The notes beneath the pieces were generated by a model. The model did no database searches, had not been told where the DNA came from, and saw nothing but the letters and a program-made list of their open reading frames with translations. The position numbers and the translations under genes were made by a program. DNA of 64,000 nt, taken from Syntrophobacter fumaroxidans MPOB (GTDB lineage: Bacteria; Desulfobacterota; Syntrophobacteria; Syntrophobacterales; Syntrophobacteraceae). Positions 1 through 8,338 of the stretch are shown in pieces (position 1 is the stretch's first letter; the number at the start of each line of letters is the position of its first letter). The DNA lies in assembly GCF_000014965.1 (NCBI RefSeq), contig NC_008554.1:1042001-1106000 (forward strand). Reading direction: 5' to 3'.

Positions 1-460
1 GCGCTTCTTCAGCCTTGATTTCAATGACGATGGGTTCCGCTTCGCGCCGCTTTGCAATCCGCACCGCCTGCTCCCGTTCCGTGCACAACAGCACGTACGG
101 GCGTCCCGACGCTTGCAGCCCGCGGAGACGAATCACCTCCAGGTGCGCGCGGCGACAGGCATAAAACAATCTCCCGGGCAGGAATTCGCTGACGGGGTAT
201 TCGGGTGGCGCCGCAGGGCCGATCAGGCGGAGCCGGTTGTTTTCCAGGCTGAAGGGAAGTTCCAGCCCCTGGAGTGCGATCTCCCGGACATGCGACTCGC
301 GAACGAACCGCAATGCCTCGTCTTCCTGCAACGCCCAGTAGAATTCCTTCCACGGCATGGTGCCGTCGGGGTTCCAGTACAAACCGAATTCTCCGGGTGA
401 GTGCCGGCCGATGTATGAAAGCATCCTGGCCAGCGTCTTGAGGGGCATTCCCGAACCCAC
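1..460 (-). CDS. Divergent RNA 2'-phosphotransferase (Tpt1/KptA)-like protein, 3' end cut by window edge
   Basis: Active KptA/Tpt1 removes the splice-junction 2'-phosphate from RNA using NAD+. The N-terminus carries the family pattern LSYIGRHSPGEFGL followed by NPDG, and a later stretch (FYACRRAHLEVIRLRGL, then RPYVLLCTEREQAVRIAKR) aligns with the family's YHGT and R-x-HVHL segments. Those segments have lost their usual residues: YHGT reads FYAC, RxHVHL reads RPYVLL, and the NQGHS segment is missing. Only the Arg-His near the start is clearly kept. I chose the GTG at 460 because GGGAG lies nine bases upstream; ATG at 448 is an alternative. It is probably a catalytically altered or inactive relative. 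It follows the DUF3842 gene on the same strand across a 135-base gap. Confidence 0.6.
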   Translation of the reverse strand, partial: MGSGMPLKTLARMLSYIGRHSPGEFGLYWNPDGTMPWKEFYWALQEDEALRFVRESHVREIALQGLELPFSLENNRLRLIGPAAPPEYPVSEFLPGRLFYACRRAHLEVIRLRGLQASGRPYVLLCTEREQAVRIAKRREAEPIVIEIKAEEA

Positions 461-595
461 GCGATGGCTCTCCCGTAAAAGTCCAAAAAACGGTCGGACA
501 TGGTCACCGCTGTTCAGTATACCAAAACGAAAGGCACACGACACGCAATCTCGGGGAAGCGGAAGCACAGGCGAGCAATGACTGTCGATTTTGTC

Positions 596-1036
596 TCAAT
601 GGGGCTTCCGGTTCTTGTCCGCGGCATCAACCAGCGGTGCGAGATGAAGCTTCACCAGGCCCTCGACCATGTGAGGCAGCGGCTCGGGGAATGTGCTCAC
701 AACCGTCACTGATTCCTGCGATATCGGGAGGATCAGCTTCCGGGCTTCCGCCGTGCCCACGGCCTCGGCGATGGAAGGCGTCACCTCTCCGAGAAATGCA
801 TGGGCGACGAGAATCGATATTGAACCCACAATGATGTCCACCTGTCCGGCACAACGGGTTATGGCGGCTTCGCCGGCCGCGCCCCGATTCGCTCCGGCTT
901 TCATCATCCGGTCGGTAGCGATGGCATTGGTACCAAGAGCCCATATCTCGATCCTTTCCCCGAGCGTATGCCTGATCTTTGTGACAACAGTCGCTCCGAT
1001 CGTGCCGCTTTCACCGTCGATCACGGCTATCTTCAT
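596..1036 (-). CDS. DUF3842 family protein
   Basis: This is a small protein of about 146 residues that starts MKIAVIDGESGTIGATVV, a glycine-rich nucleotide-binding-like opening, and continues with LGTNAIATDRMMKAGANRGA and the segment VDIIVGSISILVAHAFLGE. These match the DUF3842 family, whose function is unknown. A longer frame reaches upstream to 1111, but the family begins at MKIAV, so I placed the start at 1036. It lies downstream of hydE on the same strand, which suggests cotranscription with the hydrogenase maturation genes; any functional link is inference. Confidence 0.8.
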   Translation of the reverse strand: MKIAVIDGESGTIGATVVTKIRHTLGERIEIWALGTNAIATDRMMKAGANRGAAGEAAITRCAGQVDIIVGSISILVAHAFLGEVTPSIAEAVGTAEARKLILPISQESVTVVSTFPEPLPHMVEGLVKLHLAPLVDAADKNRKPH

Positions 1037-1157
1037 CAAGAACCGTCCCCCCAGGTCATCCCGATGTTTCTCCTGTCCCATGTCGAAGGCCGCGCGCATG
1101 CCCGGCTCCATGCAGATTCAACCAGGGCCTGGATTGTGTTCTCCCGCGCAAAGAGGC

Positions 1158-2201
1158 CTATGCATGATGCTTCCGAACATCAAGACCGGCGGAACGCGGT
1201 CCAAGGCTGTGCCCCTCATCGAGCCCCACCGTTCTGCCAAGAGAGTGCGCCATGCTTTCAGCACGGGACCGGCACCTGGCCGGGTCCTCGCCGACCCCGA
1301 CCTTGTCCGGGTAAATCATATAGTGCCTCCGGTAACGGACCGGCGTCAGGTTGGGCATAAGGACGTTCGCGCCACATTGAAGCGCCTTCTGCCTGCCCTC
1401 GCGGTCAATGGTCCCCGTGGCCGTGGTTGCGGGCATGTGCGCGGTCCGGGTCATGATCCTCGTGAGAGCCACGACGCGCAGCGCCAGGTCCAGGGACCCA
1501 TTCCGACTGCCCTGCAAAGGGGTGTCGGGGTGGGCGATGAAAGGGCCAAGCCCGACCATGTCCAGGCGCATTTCCCTGAATTTCAGGATATCCTCGGCAA
1601 GGCTTTCCATGGTTTGACCCGGAAGTCCCACGATGTTTCCGGAACCGACCTGGAAACCGATTGCTTTCAACCATTCGAGACAGCGGAAGCGTCGCTCGTA
1701 GTCCGAATCGGGTTTCAGAATCCTGAAGAGGCACGGGTCCGAGGTTTCGAACCGCAGAAGGTACCGGTCGACTCCGGCTTGTTTCAGTCTCAGGAAGTCC
1801 TCTCTTGTTCGTTCGCCGACACAGAGCGTTACGGCAAGGCTGAGTTCGCTCTTGATCTCGCGGACAAGAGAGCAAAGAGCTCGAATCGTGTAGGCGGGAT
1901 CCTCTCCGGACTGCAATACGACGGTCCGGAATCCCAGGTTTGCGGCTTCCGCCGCTTGTGCGAATATCTCCCGGGGAGCCATGCGATAGCGGACGAGGTT
2001 CTTGTTGCTCCTTCGCAGCCCACAGTAGAGGCAGTCCCGCCTGCAATGGTTCGAGAACTCGATGAGCCCCCTCAGGTGGATCGCATCGCCGAGAAATCGC
2101 CGCCTCACCGCGTCTGCGCGCAGCATCAGAATTCTCAGCGTGGCCTCGTCTTTTTCCTCCAACAAATCGATGATACGGCGCTTGGCGTCCATGTCGGTCA
2201 A
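1158..2201 (-). CDS. hydE: [FeFe] hydrogenase H-cluster radical SAM maturase HydE
   Basis: HydE is a radical S-adenosylmethionine enzyme that, with HydG and HydF, builds the organometallic H-cluster of [FeFe] hydrogenases. The 347-residue product has the radical SAM cysteine motif CRRDCLYCGLR near residue 55, preceded by the typical RGLIEFSNHC. Later it shows LRFETSDPCLFRILKPD and VGSGNIVGLPGQT, which are characteristic of HydE rather than biotin synthase. Length is usual for the family. It is followed on the same strand by DUF3842 and preceded by hydG, so it sits in the maturation part of the hydrogenase block. Confidence 0.95.
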   Translation of the reverse strand: MTDMDAKRRIIDLLEEKDEATLRILMLRADAVRRRFLGDAIHLRGLIEFSNHCRRDCLYCGLRRSNKNLVRYRMAPREIFAQAAEAANLGFRTVVLQSGEDPAYTIRALCSLVREIKSELSLAVTLCVGERTREDFLRLKQAGVDRYLLRFETSDPCLFRILKPDSDYERRFRCLEWLKAIGFQVGSGNIVGLPGQTMESLAEDILKFREMRLDMVGLGPFIAHPDTPLQGSRNGSLDLALRVVALTRIMTRTAHMPATTATGTIDREGRQKALQCGANVLMPNLTPVRYRRHYMIYPDKVGVGEDPARCRSRAESMAHSLGRTVGLDEGHSLGPRSAGLDVRKHHA

Positions 2202-2285
2202 CCTTTTACCGGCAGGGCTGCGAAAGATCCGGGAATCAGCCGGTTTTGGGCCGCGTCAGTCCCCGAAACAATCGAACGCGCGGAC

Positions 2286-3692
2286 TCAGAAATAGAGATC
2301 CCTTGTGCCGTGTTCGATCTCAGCCAATCTCTGCTCGGTGATTCGTCGCACCTTCCGGTTGGCGATCAACTGGTGATGTCGATGAATGGCCGACTCACCC
2401 GCGGCCTTCAGTTCGGGGCCCGCGTAGTCGAGCAGGAATTCCTTGAAGGTGAGGATGGCGTTGGGTTGGCAGACATCCTGAATTTGCCCGGTCTTGGCAA
2501 GCTGCATGAAACGGTCCCCGGTGCGCCCCTTTCGATAGCAGGCCGTGCAGAAGCTCGGGATGTAGCCTGATTCGCAGACGCTCATGATGACTTCATCCAT
2601 GGTCCGATGATCTTCAATGGCGAACTGCAGCCTCTGTTCTTCCCGGTCCAGATTGTTGTCCTTGCAGTACCCGCCGACCCCCGTACAAGAACCGGCGCTG
2701 ATCTGCGAGATACCCACCGAAATGAGCTCATCGCGGAACCGGGCAGGCTCCCGCGTGGAGAGAATCATCCCGGTATAAGGCACAGCAAGTCGAAGCACGG
2801 CGATTATTTTCTTGAATTCGCGGTCTGCGACCAGGTGGGGGAATTTATTCAAGTCGACGCCGGCCGCCGGTCTCAGCCGCGGAACGGAAATGGTGTGAGG
2901 CCCGACCCCGAAGGCCTCTTCCAGGTGCATGGCATGCAGCAACAGTGCAAGGACTTCATACTTGTAGTCGTAAAGCCCGAACAGCACGCCGAACCCCACG
3001 TCGTCAATGCCTCCCTCCATGGCGCGGTCGAAAGCGCAGGTGTGCCAGTCGTAGTTCCTCTTTGGACCGGACGGGTGCACCCTCGCGTAGGTGGGACGGT
3101 GGTAGGTCTCCTGGAAAAGGATGTATGTCCCGATTCCGGCCTCCTTTAACAGCCTGAAGTTTTCGATGCTCGTTGCGGCGATATTCACGTTCACACGCCG
3201 GATGCTGCCGTTCTTCACCTTGACTTCATAAATGGTCCTGATCGCATCCAGCACGTAGTCGATGGGACATTGTTCGGGATGTTCGCCGCACTCGAGAGCG
3301 ATGCGCTTGTGCCCCATCTCTTCGAGAACGGAGATTTCTTTTCTGATTTCATCCATCGTGAGTTTTCGACGCTCAAAACGGTTGTGGCGCCTGTAGCCGC
3401 AATAGACGCAATTGTTGACGCAGTGATCGCTGATGTAGAGAGGGGCGAACAATACCAGCCTCTTCCCGTAGATCTGCTCCTTGATGTCCTGGGCGGTCCG
3501 GTAGATCATTTCGAGCAGGTCGGGCGCCTGAACTTCGAGCAGAACCGCAACTTCGGCGGGGGTGAGACCGTCCGACTGGGAAGCCTTCTCGATGATGCGC
3601 ACGACTTCCTCCCTCGACACACCGGCCTTCGCGGACTCGATCAATTGCACGATCCTTCGGTCGTCGATGAAATCTCCTTTTTGCGCTGCCAT
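2286..3692 (-). CDS. hydG: [FeFe] hydrogenase H-cluster radical SAM maturase HydG
   Basis: HydG is a tyrosine-cleaving radical SAM enzyme that makes the CO and CN ligands delivered to the H-cluster as an Fe(CO)2CN synthon. The 468-residue protein has the ThiH-like N-terminal region, the radical SAM motif CVNNCVYCGYRR, and the C-terminal auxiliary-cluster motif SFCTACYRKGRTGDRFM with a further Cys in QDVCQPNA. The auxiliary cysteines separate it from ThiH. It lies between the TM1266-type regulator and hydE on the same strand, with short gaps that fit one maturation operon. No HydF homologue is encoded in the window. Confidence 0.96.
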   Translation of the reverse strand: MAAQKGDFIDDRRIVQLIESAKAGVSREEVVRIIEKASQSDGLTPAEVAVLLEVQAPDLLEMIYRTAQDIKEQIYGKRLVLFAPLYISDHCVNNCVYCGYRRHNRFERRKLTMDEIRKEISVLEEMGHKRIALECGEHPEQCPIDYVLDAIRTIYEVKVKNGSIRRVNVNIAATSIENFRLLKEAGIGTYILFQETYHRPTYARVHPSGPKRNYDWHTCAFDRAMEGGIDDVGFGVLFGLYDYKYEVLALLLHAMHLEEAFGVGPHTISVPRLRPAAGVDLNKFPHLVADREFKKIIAVLRLAVPYTGMILSTREPARFRDELISVGISQISAGSCTGVGGYCKDNNLDREEQRLQFAIEDHRTMDEVIMSVCESGYIPSFCTACYRKGRTGDRFMQLAKTGQIQDVCQPNAILTFKEFLLDYAGPELKAAGESAIHRHHQLIANRKVRRITEQRLAEIEHGTRDLYF

Positions 3693-3812
3693 GGCGATGA
3701 CTCCTCGCTTGTTGCGGAAGCCCCTGAAGAAGCGGACTCCCTCGATGCGGTAAACTCATTTGGAATCCGTAAGGAACTCGCGTTTCCGAACGGAATCCCG
3801 ATCCGTTTCGTT

Positions 3813-4061
3813 TCACTTTGTCAGCAGTGAAGTCTTGACCCGGACACCGGGCAGTCTGCCCAGCTTCCCCGTCATCGCCCCGATTTCATCGGTTGAACCG
3901 TCGATTATGAGAGCTATTACCGCCACGTTGCGCCTGCGATAGGGGACTCCGATCCGCCCGACCACAATTCCCCGATGCTCGCTCAGAATCCTGTTGATCT
4001 CGTGTGCGCTCTCATCGCGTTCAACAAGGATTCCCACCGCCCCGATTCTCTCAACCGGCAT
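3813..4061 (-). CDS. TM1266-type iron-only hydrogenase system regulator (ACT-like)
   Basis: This 82-residue protein belongs to the small ACT-fold family named for Thermotoga maritima TM1266, usually annotated as an iron-only hydrogenase system regulator. The match is in the C-terminal half: NVAVIALIIDGSTDEIGAMT, then GKLGRLPGVRVKTSLL, together with VGRIGVPYRRRN in the middle. The family is found beside hydE/hydG genes; its ligand and mode of action are not established. It is separated from hydA by a strong hairpin and is followed by hydG, so it is likely the first gene of the maturation transcript. Confidence 0.85.
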   Translation of the reverse strand: MPVERIGAVGILVERDESAHEINRILSEHRGIVVGRIGVPYRRRNVAVIALIIDGSTDEIGAMTGKLGRLPGVRVKTSLLTK

Positions 4062-4080
4062 GATTCATCCTTCAAAATAC

Positions 4081-4111
4081 CCGGCCCTTTTTTCGCCGAA
4101 AAAAGGGCCGG
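4081..4111 (-). terminator. Perfect GC/AT inverted repeat between hydA and the maturation genes
   Basis: Two 13-base arms, CCGGCCCTTTTTT and its complement AAAAAAGGGCCGG, are separated by five bases. The arm structure gives a U tract in the stem on either strand, as in bidirectional terminators. On the minus strand it lies 149 bases after the hydA stop codon and 20 bases before the start of the TM1266-type gene. It probably ends or attenuates the hydCBA transcript so that the maturation genes are expressed at a different level. Confidence 0.75.
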
Positions 4112-4259
4112 TTCCTTTGATCTCCTTGAAATCAGGAAAGCGCCTTTCGCCTTCTTTCGCAGATCATCCAACTGGAACCCTCGAGGAGACCGTTCGGCGA
4201 CCGCCTGTCAGGAAGCTGATGTTGATCGAGAGCAAACGCCCGTTGTGGCTCCGCGTCGC

Positions 4260-5984
4260 TCAAGTTTTGTTCAATCCCCTTTCGGTGTAGTGAGTGTGAA
4301 GCAGTTGATGCGATTTGTGTCCCAGCGGTTTTTCAAGAAACTCTTTGTAGAGTTCCGCCACGGCCGGGTTGTCGTGCGATTTGCGAAGCGCCATTCGCTC
4401 GTCTTCCCGGTACACGGCATCGATCCTGTTGAGGCGTATCTCCTTGTTGGTCGGGATCGGGGAGCCGCCGCCTCCGACGCACCCTCCCGGGCAGCACATG
4501 ATTTCGATGAAATGATGGTCCGAGGAGCCTTCCCGGATCTTTTCCAGCACCTTCCTCGCATTGCCAAGCCCATTGGTTATTGCAACCCGGACGGGCAGGG
4601 CGCCCACCTGGACGGTGGCCTCCTTCACTCCGTCGAGCCCCCTGCATTCCTTGAATTCGATGGTTTCCAGGGATTGGCCCGTGACGACCTCGTACACGGT
4701 GCGCAGGGCGGCCTCCATCACGCCGCCAGAAGCTCCGAATATCTCGCCTGCGCCCGTGGAGATCCCCAGCGGAGCGTCGTATTCCTCGGGCGGCAGGTTT
4801 TCCATGCTCAGACCGGCCTGTTTGAACATGCGGCCCAACTCACGCGAAGTGAGCACCACGTCGACATCCTGGTAGCCGCTGCTCCTCATCTCGGGTCGAA
4901 TGCATTCGAATTTTTTGGCCGTGCAGGGCATGACGGACACGACAAAGACGTCGGACGGATCAATCCCCGCCTTCTGAGCGTAATAGGTCTTGGCCAGAGC
5001 GCCGAACATCTGCTGCGGCGACTTGCAGGTGGAAAGATGGGGCAGCAACTCGGGGTAGAAGTGCTCGGCGAACTTGATCCAGCCCGGACTGCACGAAGTG
5101 ATCATGGGAAGCGCGCCGCCGTTTTGGAGGCGCTGAAGCAACTCGTTGCCTTCCTCCAGGATGGTCAGGTCGGCGGTGAAGTCGGTGTCAAAGACCTTGT
5201 CGAATCCGAGTCGCCGCAACCCTGCGACCATCTGTCCGGTGACGATGCTGCCGGGGGCTGCCCCCATTGTCTCTCCCACCTGGACCCGCGTTGCCGGTGC
5301 GGTCTGGACGACGACGTGTTTTTTCGGATCGGCCAGAGCCGCCCAGACTTTTTCCGTATCGTCCACTTCGTGAATCGCCCCCGTGGGACAGACGAGCGAG
5401 CACTGTCCGCACTGGACGCATTCGACGTTGGCAAGTCTCTCGTTGAACGCGGGGGCGATCAGGGTGTTGAAGCCCCTATGGCCGGTGGTGAGCGCTTTCA
5501 CGCCCTGAACTTCGGAACAAACCGAAATACAGCGCCGGCAGAGAATGCATTTCCTTGGGTCTCTTTGAATGGCCGGGCTGGAATCGTCGATGCCGTATTC
5601 GGTCCTGGCGCCGTCGAAGCGGATTCCCTTGATATTGAATTCCTCCGCCAGTCTCTGTAACTCACAGTTCTGGTTTCGGACGCACGTGAGACACTCCATC
5701 GGATGATCGGAGAGAATCAGTTCGAGAACCACTCTGCGCGCGGCGATCACCTCCGGGGTATTGGTGCGCACGATCATCCCTTCGGTCACCGGAGTGACGC
5801 AGGCCGCCATCATGGTTCGAGCTCCCTGCACCTGGACCATGCAGATCCGGCAGGCTCCGATGACGTTGATGTCCTTCAGGTAACAAAGAGTCGGTATCCT
5901 TACGCCGATCTTCCCGGCCGCCTGGAGGATAGTCGACCCTTCCGGCACTGACACATTCTGTTTGTCGATCATGAGCGATATCAT
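4260..5984 (-). CDS. hydA: NAD-linked trimeric [FeFe] hydrogenase, catalytic subunit HydA
   Basis: This is the H2-forming subunit of a cytoplasmic HydABC complex. In order it has an N-terminal [2Fe-2S] domain (Cys 34, 45, 48, 62), the His-ligated [4Fe-4S] motif HPMECLTCVRNQNC (94-107), two [4Fe-4S] motifs (CILCRRCISVC, CVQCGQCSLVCP), and the H-cluster domain with motifs TSCSPGW (296-302), MPCTAKKFE and MCCPGGCVGGGG. It ends in a small-subunit-like tail with HKSHQLLHTHY. The first H-cluster motif reads TSCSP where most homologues, and the second hydrogenase here, read TSCCP. GGAGG lies nine bases before the ATG at 5984, which favours it over the upstream ATGs. It is the last gene of the hydCBA operon. 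Confidence 0.95.
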   Translation of the reverse strand: MISLMIDKQNVSVPEGSTILQAAGKIGVRIPTLCYLKDINVIGACRICMVQVQGARTMMAACVTPVTEGMIVRTNTPEVIAARRVVLELILSDHPMECLTCVRNQNCELQRLAEEFNIKGIRFDGARTEYGIDDSSPAIQRDPRKCILCRRCISVCSEVQGVKALTTGHRGFNTLIAPAFNERLANVECVQCGQCSLVCPTGAIHEVDDTEKVWAALADPKKHVVVQTAPATRVQVGETMGAAPGSIVTGQMVAGLRRLGFDKVFDTDFTADLTILEEGNELLQRLQNGGALPMITSCSPGWIKFAEHFYPELLPHLSTCKSPQQMFGALAKTYYAQKAGIDPSDVFVVSVMPCTAKKFECIRPEMRSSGYQDVDVVLTSRELGRMFKQAGLSMENLPPEEYDAPLGISTGAGEIFGASGGVMEAALRTVYEVVTGQSLETIEFKECRGLDGVKEATVQVGALPVRVAITNGLGNARKVLEKIREGSSDHHFIEIMCCPGGCVGGGGSPIPTNKEIRLNRIDAVYREDERMALRKSHDNPAVAELYKEFLEKPLGHKSHQLLHTHYTERGLNKT

Positions 5985-6013
5985 TTTCATCTTCCTCCAA
6001 ACCCCGTGTGCTC

Positions 6014-7732
6014 TCATTCTGAAGCGTCCGGATCCCCGTTGGCGAAGTCACAAACCTTGGCCACACATACGTGATCCCTGATGTGTTGCTCGTACTCATC
6101 CCGGAAGTATCGGATCGTGCTGAGCACAGGGTTGGGGGCCGTCTGGCCGAGACCACACAAGGCAGTCGTCTTGATCGTGGTGGCCAGTTCCACCAGCAGC
6201 TCAATGTCACCCTCCCTGCCGTGCCCGGTGCTGATGCGCTCCAGGATCTCATGCATCCTCTTGGTCCCGATTCTGCACGGCGAACACTTCCCGCAGGACT
6301 CATCCACGCAGAATTCCAGGAAGAATTTTGCAATGTCCACCATGCAGGTGTCCTGGTCCATGACGATCATGCCGCCGGAGCCCATGATGGCGCCAAGCGC
6401 CCCGAGTGAATCGTAGTCGATGGGGGTATCCAAGTGCCGGGCGGGAATGCAGCCGCCGGAAGGCCCCCCTGTCTGAACCGCTTTGAATTCCTTCTTCTTC
6501 GGTATTCCCCCTCCGATGTCGAAGACCATTTCCCGGAGCGTGGTGCCCATCGGCACCTCCACTATGCCGGTGTTGGTGATTTTGCCGGCCAGGGCAAAAA
6601 CCTTGGTCCCCTTGCTCTTCGGGGTTCCGATTGAGGCGAACCAGTCCGCCCCCTTGAAAATGATCGCGGGGATGTTGGCCCAGGTTTCGACATTGTTTAT
6701 GACCGTCGGTTTGCCGAACACTCCCTCGATCGCCGGGAACGGCGGCCGCGGCCGCGGCTCGCCTCTGCGTCCTTCGACGGAAGCCAAAAGGGCGGTTTCC
6801 TCGCCACAGACGAAAGCCCCGGCACCGATCCGGATCTCGATATCGAAATTGAAACCCGTCCCGAATATGTCTTTCCCCAGCAGCCCGAATTCACGGGCTT
6901 TCCTGATGGCGTGCTCAAGCCTTTCAATCGCAAGAGGGTACTCCGCGCGCACATACACGTAGCCTTGCTCCGCGCCGATGGCGCGCCCGCAGATGGCCAT
7001 GCCTTCGATAACGCTGTGCGGATCGCCCTCAAGCACGGACCTGTCCATGAACGCACCCGGGTCCCCCTCGTCGCCGTTGCACACCACATACTTGGGAGTC
7101 CCCGCGGCAGCGGCCGAGAAAGACCACTTCATGCCCGTCGAAAACCCGGCTCCTCCACGCCCGCGAAGTCCTGATCTCTTGATTTCTTCAACGACCTCCC
7201 CCGGCCTCATTCGGGTGAGCGCTTTCGCCAGCGCCGCGTAGCCGTCCCGTCCGATGTATTCCTCGATGGAAAGGGGATCGATGTAGAGTGTGTTCCGAAG
7301 AACAATCCTTTCCTGTTTCTTGAACAGCTCGATGTCATACATCGAGGGAACCGGGTCCTTTTCGCCCGGAACCCTGTAAAGCAGCCTGGTCACCGGTTGC
7401 CCGCCGATGATGTGTTCGAGGACGATCGCCTCGGCGTCCTTGGGTTTCAACCTTCGATAGAACACGGCGTCCGGAAAGACGACGGCCACCGGTCCCATGT
7501 CGCAGGGGCCCATGCAGCCCGTCAAAACGACTTTCACATGGTCCGAAAAGTTGTGCTTCTTGAGCGCCTCCCGGATGGCGTCCACCACCTCTGCGCATTT
7601 TGAAGATATGCAACCCTGGCCGCCACACACCATGATATGCGCTTTGTGGAGGACACCCGGCTTGCCGTACCGAATCTGCAGGGTTTCTTGAGCGCTTTCC
7701 TTGATGATTGCCAGTTCGTCCAGTGATTTCAT
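6014..7732 (-). CDS. hydB: NAD-linked [FeFe] hydrogenase flavoprotein subunit HydB (NuoF-like), lacking the C-terminal ferredoxin domain
   Basis: HydB carries FMN and the NAD(H) site and passes electrons to HydA. The 572-residue protein starts with a thioredoxin-like [2Fe-2S] domain (CGGQGCISSKC and CMGPCDMGP), then the NuoF core with the FMN/NAD motif GRGGAGFSTGMKW, an SLBB region and the [4Fe-4S] motif ESCGKCSPCRIGTKRM. Homologues in bifurcating hydrogenases continue with a two-cluster ferredoxin domain. Here the protein stops soon after HIRDHVCVAKVC, and the short gap to hydA holds no remnant of that domain. It lies between hydC and hydA on the same strand. Confidence 0.95.
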   Translation of the reverse strand: MKSLDELAIIKESAQETLQIRYGKPGVLHKAHIMVCGGQGCISSKCAEVVDAIREALKKHNFSDHVKVVLTGCMGPCDMGPVAVVFPDAVFYRRLKPKDAEAIVLEHIIGGQPVTRLLYRVPGEKDPVPSMYDIELFKKQERIVLRNTLYIDPLSIEEYIGRDGYAALAKALTRMRPGEVVEEIKRSGLRGRGGAGFSTGMKWSFSAAAAGTPKYVVCNGDEGDPGAFMDRSVLEGDPHSVIEGMAICGRAIGAEQGYVYVRAEYPLAIERLEHAIRKAREFGLLGKDIFGTGFNFDIEIRIGAGAFVCGEETALLASVEGRRGEPRPRPPFPAIEGVFGKPTVINNVETWANIPAIIFKGADWFASIGTPKSKGTKVFALAGKITNTGIVEVPMGTTLREMVFDIGGGIPKKKEFKAVQTGGPSGGCIPARHLDTPIDYDSLGALGAIMGSGGMIVMDQDTCMVDIAKFFLEFCVDESCGKCSPCRIGTKRMHEILERISTGHGREGDIELLVELATTIKTTALCGLGQTAPNPVLSTIRYFRDEYEQHIRDHVCVAKVCDFANGDPDASE

Positions 7733-7849
7733 GTAACGATCCTCCGTATGACTGCCGACACCCTCAGCATGGGCGACTCCGTTCCCGCCCGCATTCGCTC
7801 TGCCGCTTGACGGTCCGGAGCCCTCACCGCACGCTTGGACGGTTCCGGC

Positions 7850-8338
7850 TTATTCATAAAGGCTCAAGATCTCGGGGATTTGCTCCGCCTCCAGGCGACC
7901 GTGCACGTCCTTCCCGTTGACGATCACGGCGGGCGCCAGGCCGCAGGCGCCGATGCATCGCACGATCTCCATGGTGAACCGGCTGTCGGGAGTGGTCTGG
8001 CCGGGCTTGATCCCGATGGCGTCACGCACGCCTTTCAAGACGTTCTTGGTTCCCTTGACGTAGCAGGCGGTCCCGGCGCAAACGCTGAGCTTGTGTCTTC
8101 CCCTTGGAATCAAGGAAAAGAAAGCGTAAAAGGTCGTTACGCCGTATATTTCCTGGAGGGAGAGGCCCAGGCCTTCGGCAACCTGCACCTGGACCCATTT
8201 CGGAAGGTATCCTATATATTCCTGGGCCTTGGCCAGAACCTGTATCAAGCTGTTGGGTTGTCCCCTGTAGGGCTCGATGATCCTGGCCAATCCTTTCACC
8301 AGTGCGGCATCCGTGGGAGTGCATTCGCATCCATTCAT
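7850..8338 (-). CDS. hydC: NAD-linked [FeFe] hydrogenase subunit HydC (NuoE-like)
   Basis: This is a 162-residue thioredoxin-fold [2Fe-2S] protein. It has the NuoE-type cysteine pairs CAGTACYVKG and CIGACGLAPAV, preceded by the helical region GYLPKWVQVQVAEGLGLSLQE. It belongs to the NADH-oxidising end of the HydABC hydrogenase. It is the promoter-proximal gene, followed 117 bases later by hydB. The stop falls right after a conserved-length C-terminus. No other product fits this combination of motif and position. Confidence 0.95.
   Translation of the reverse strand: MNGCECTPTDAALVKGLARIIEPYRGQPNSLIQVLAKAQEYIGYLPKWVQVQVAEGLGLSLQEIYGVTTFYAFFSLIPRGRHKLSVCAGTACYVKGTKNVLKGVRDAIGIKPGQTTPDSRFTMEIVRCIGACGLAPAVIVNGKDVHGRLEAEQIPEILSLYE

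Noticed and set aside
693-2570. 625-codon plus-strand frame
   Set aside because: It is antisense to DUF3842, hydE and the end of hydG, all of which have clear family motifs. The product is low in recognisable structure and rich in Arg, Pro and Ser.
3975-5660. 561-codon plus-strand frame
   Set aside because: It is antisense to hydA, whose cysteine motifs are unmistakable. High GC makes long antisense frames common.
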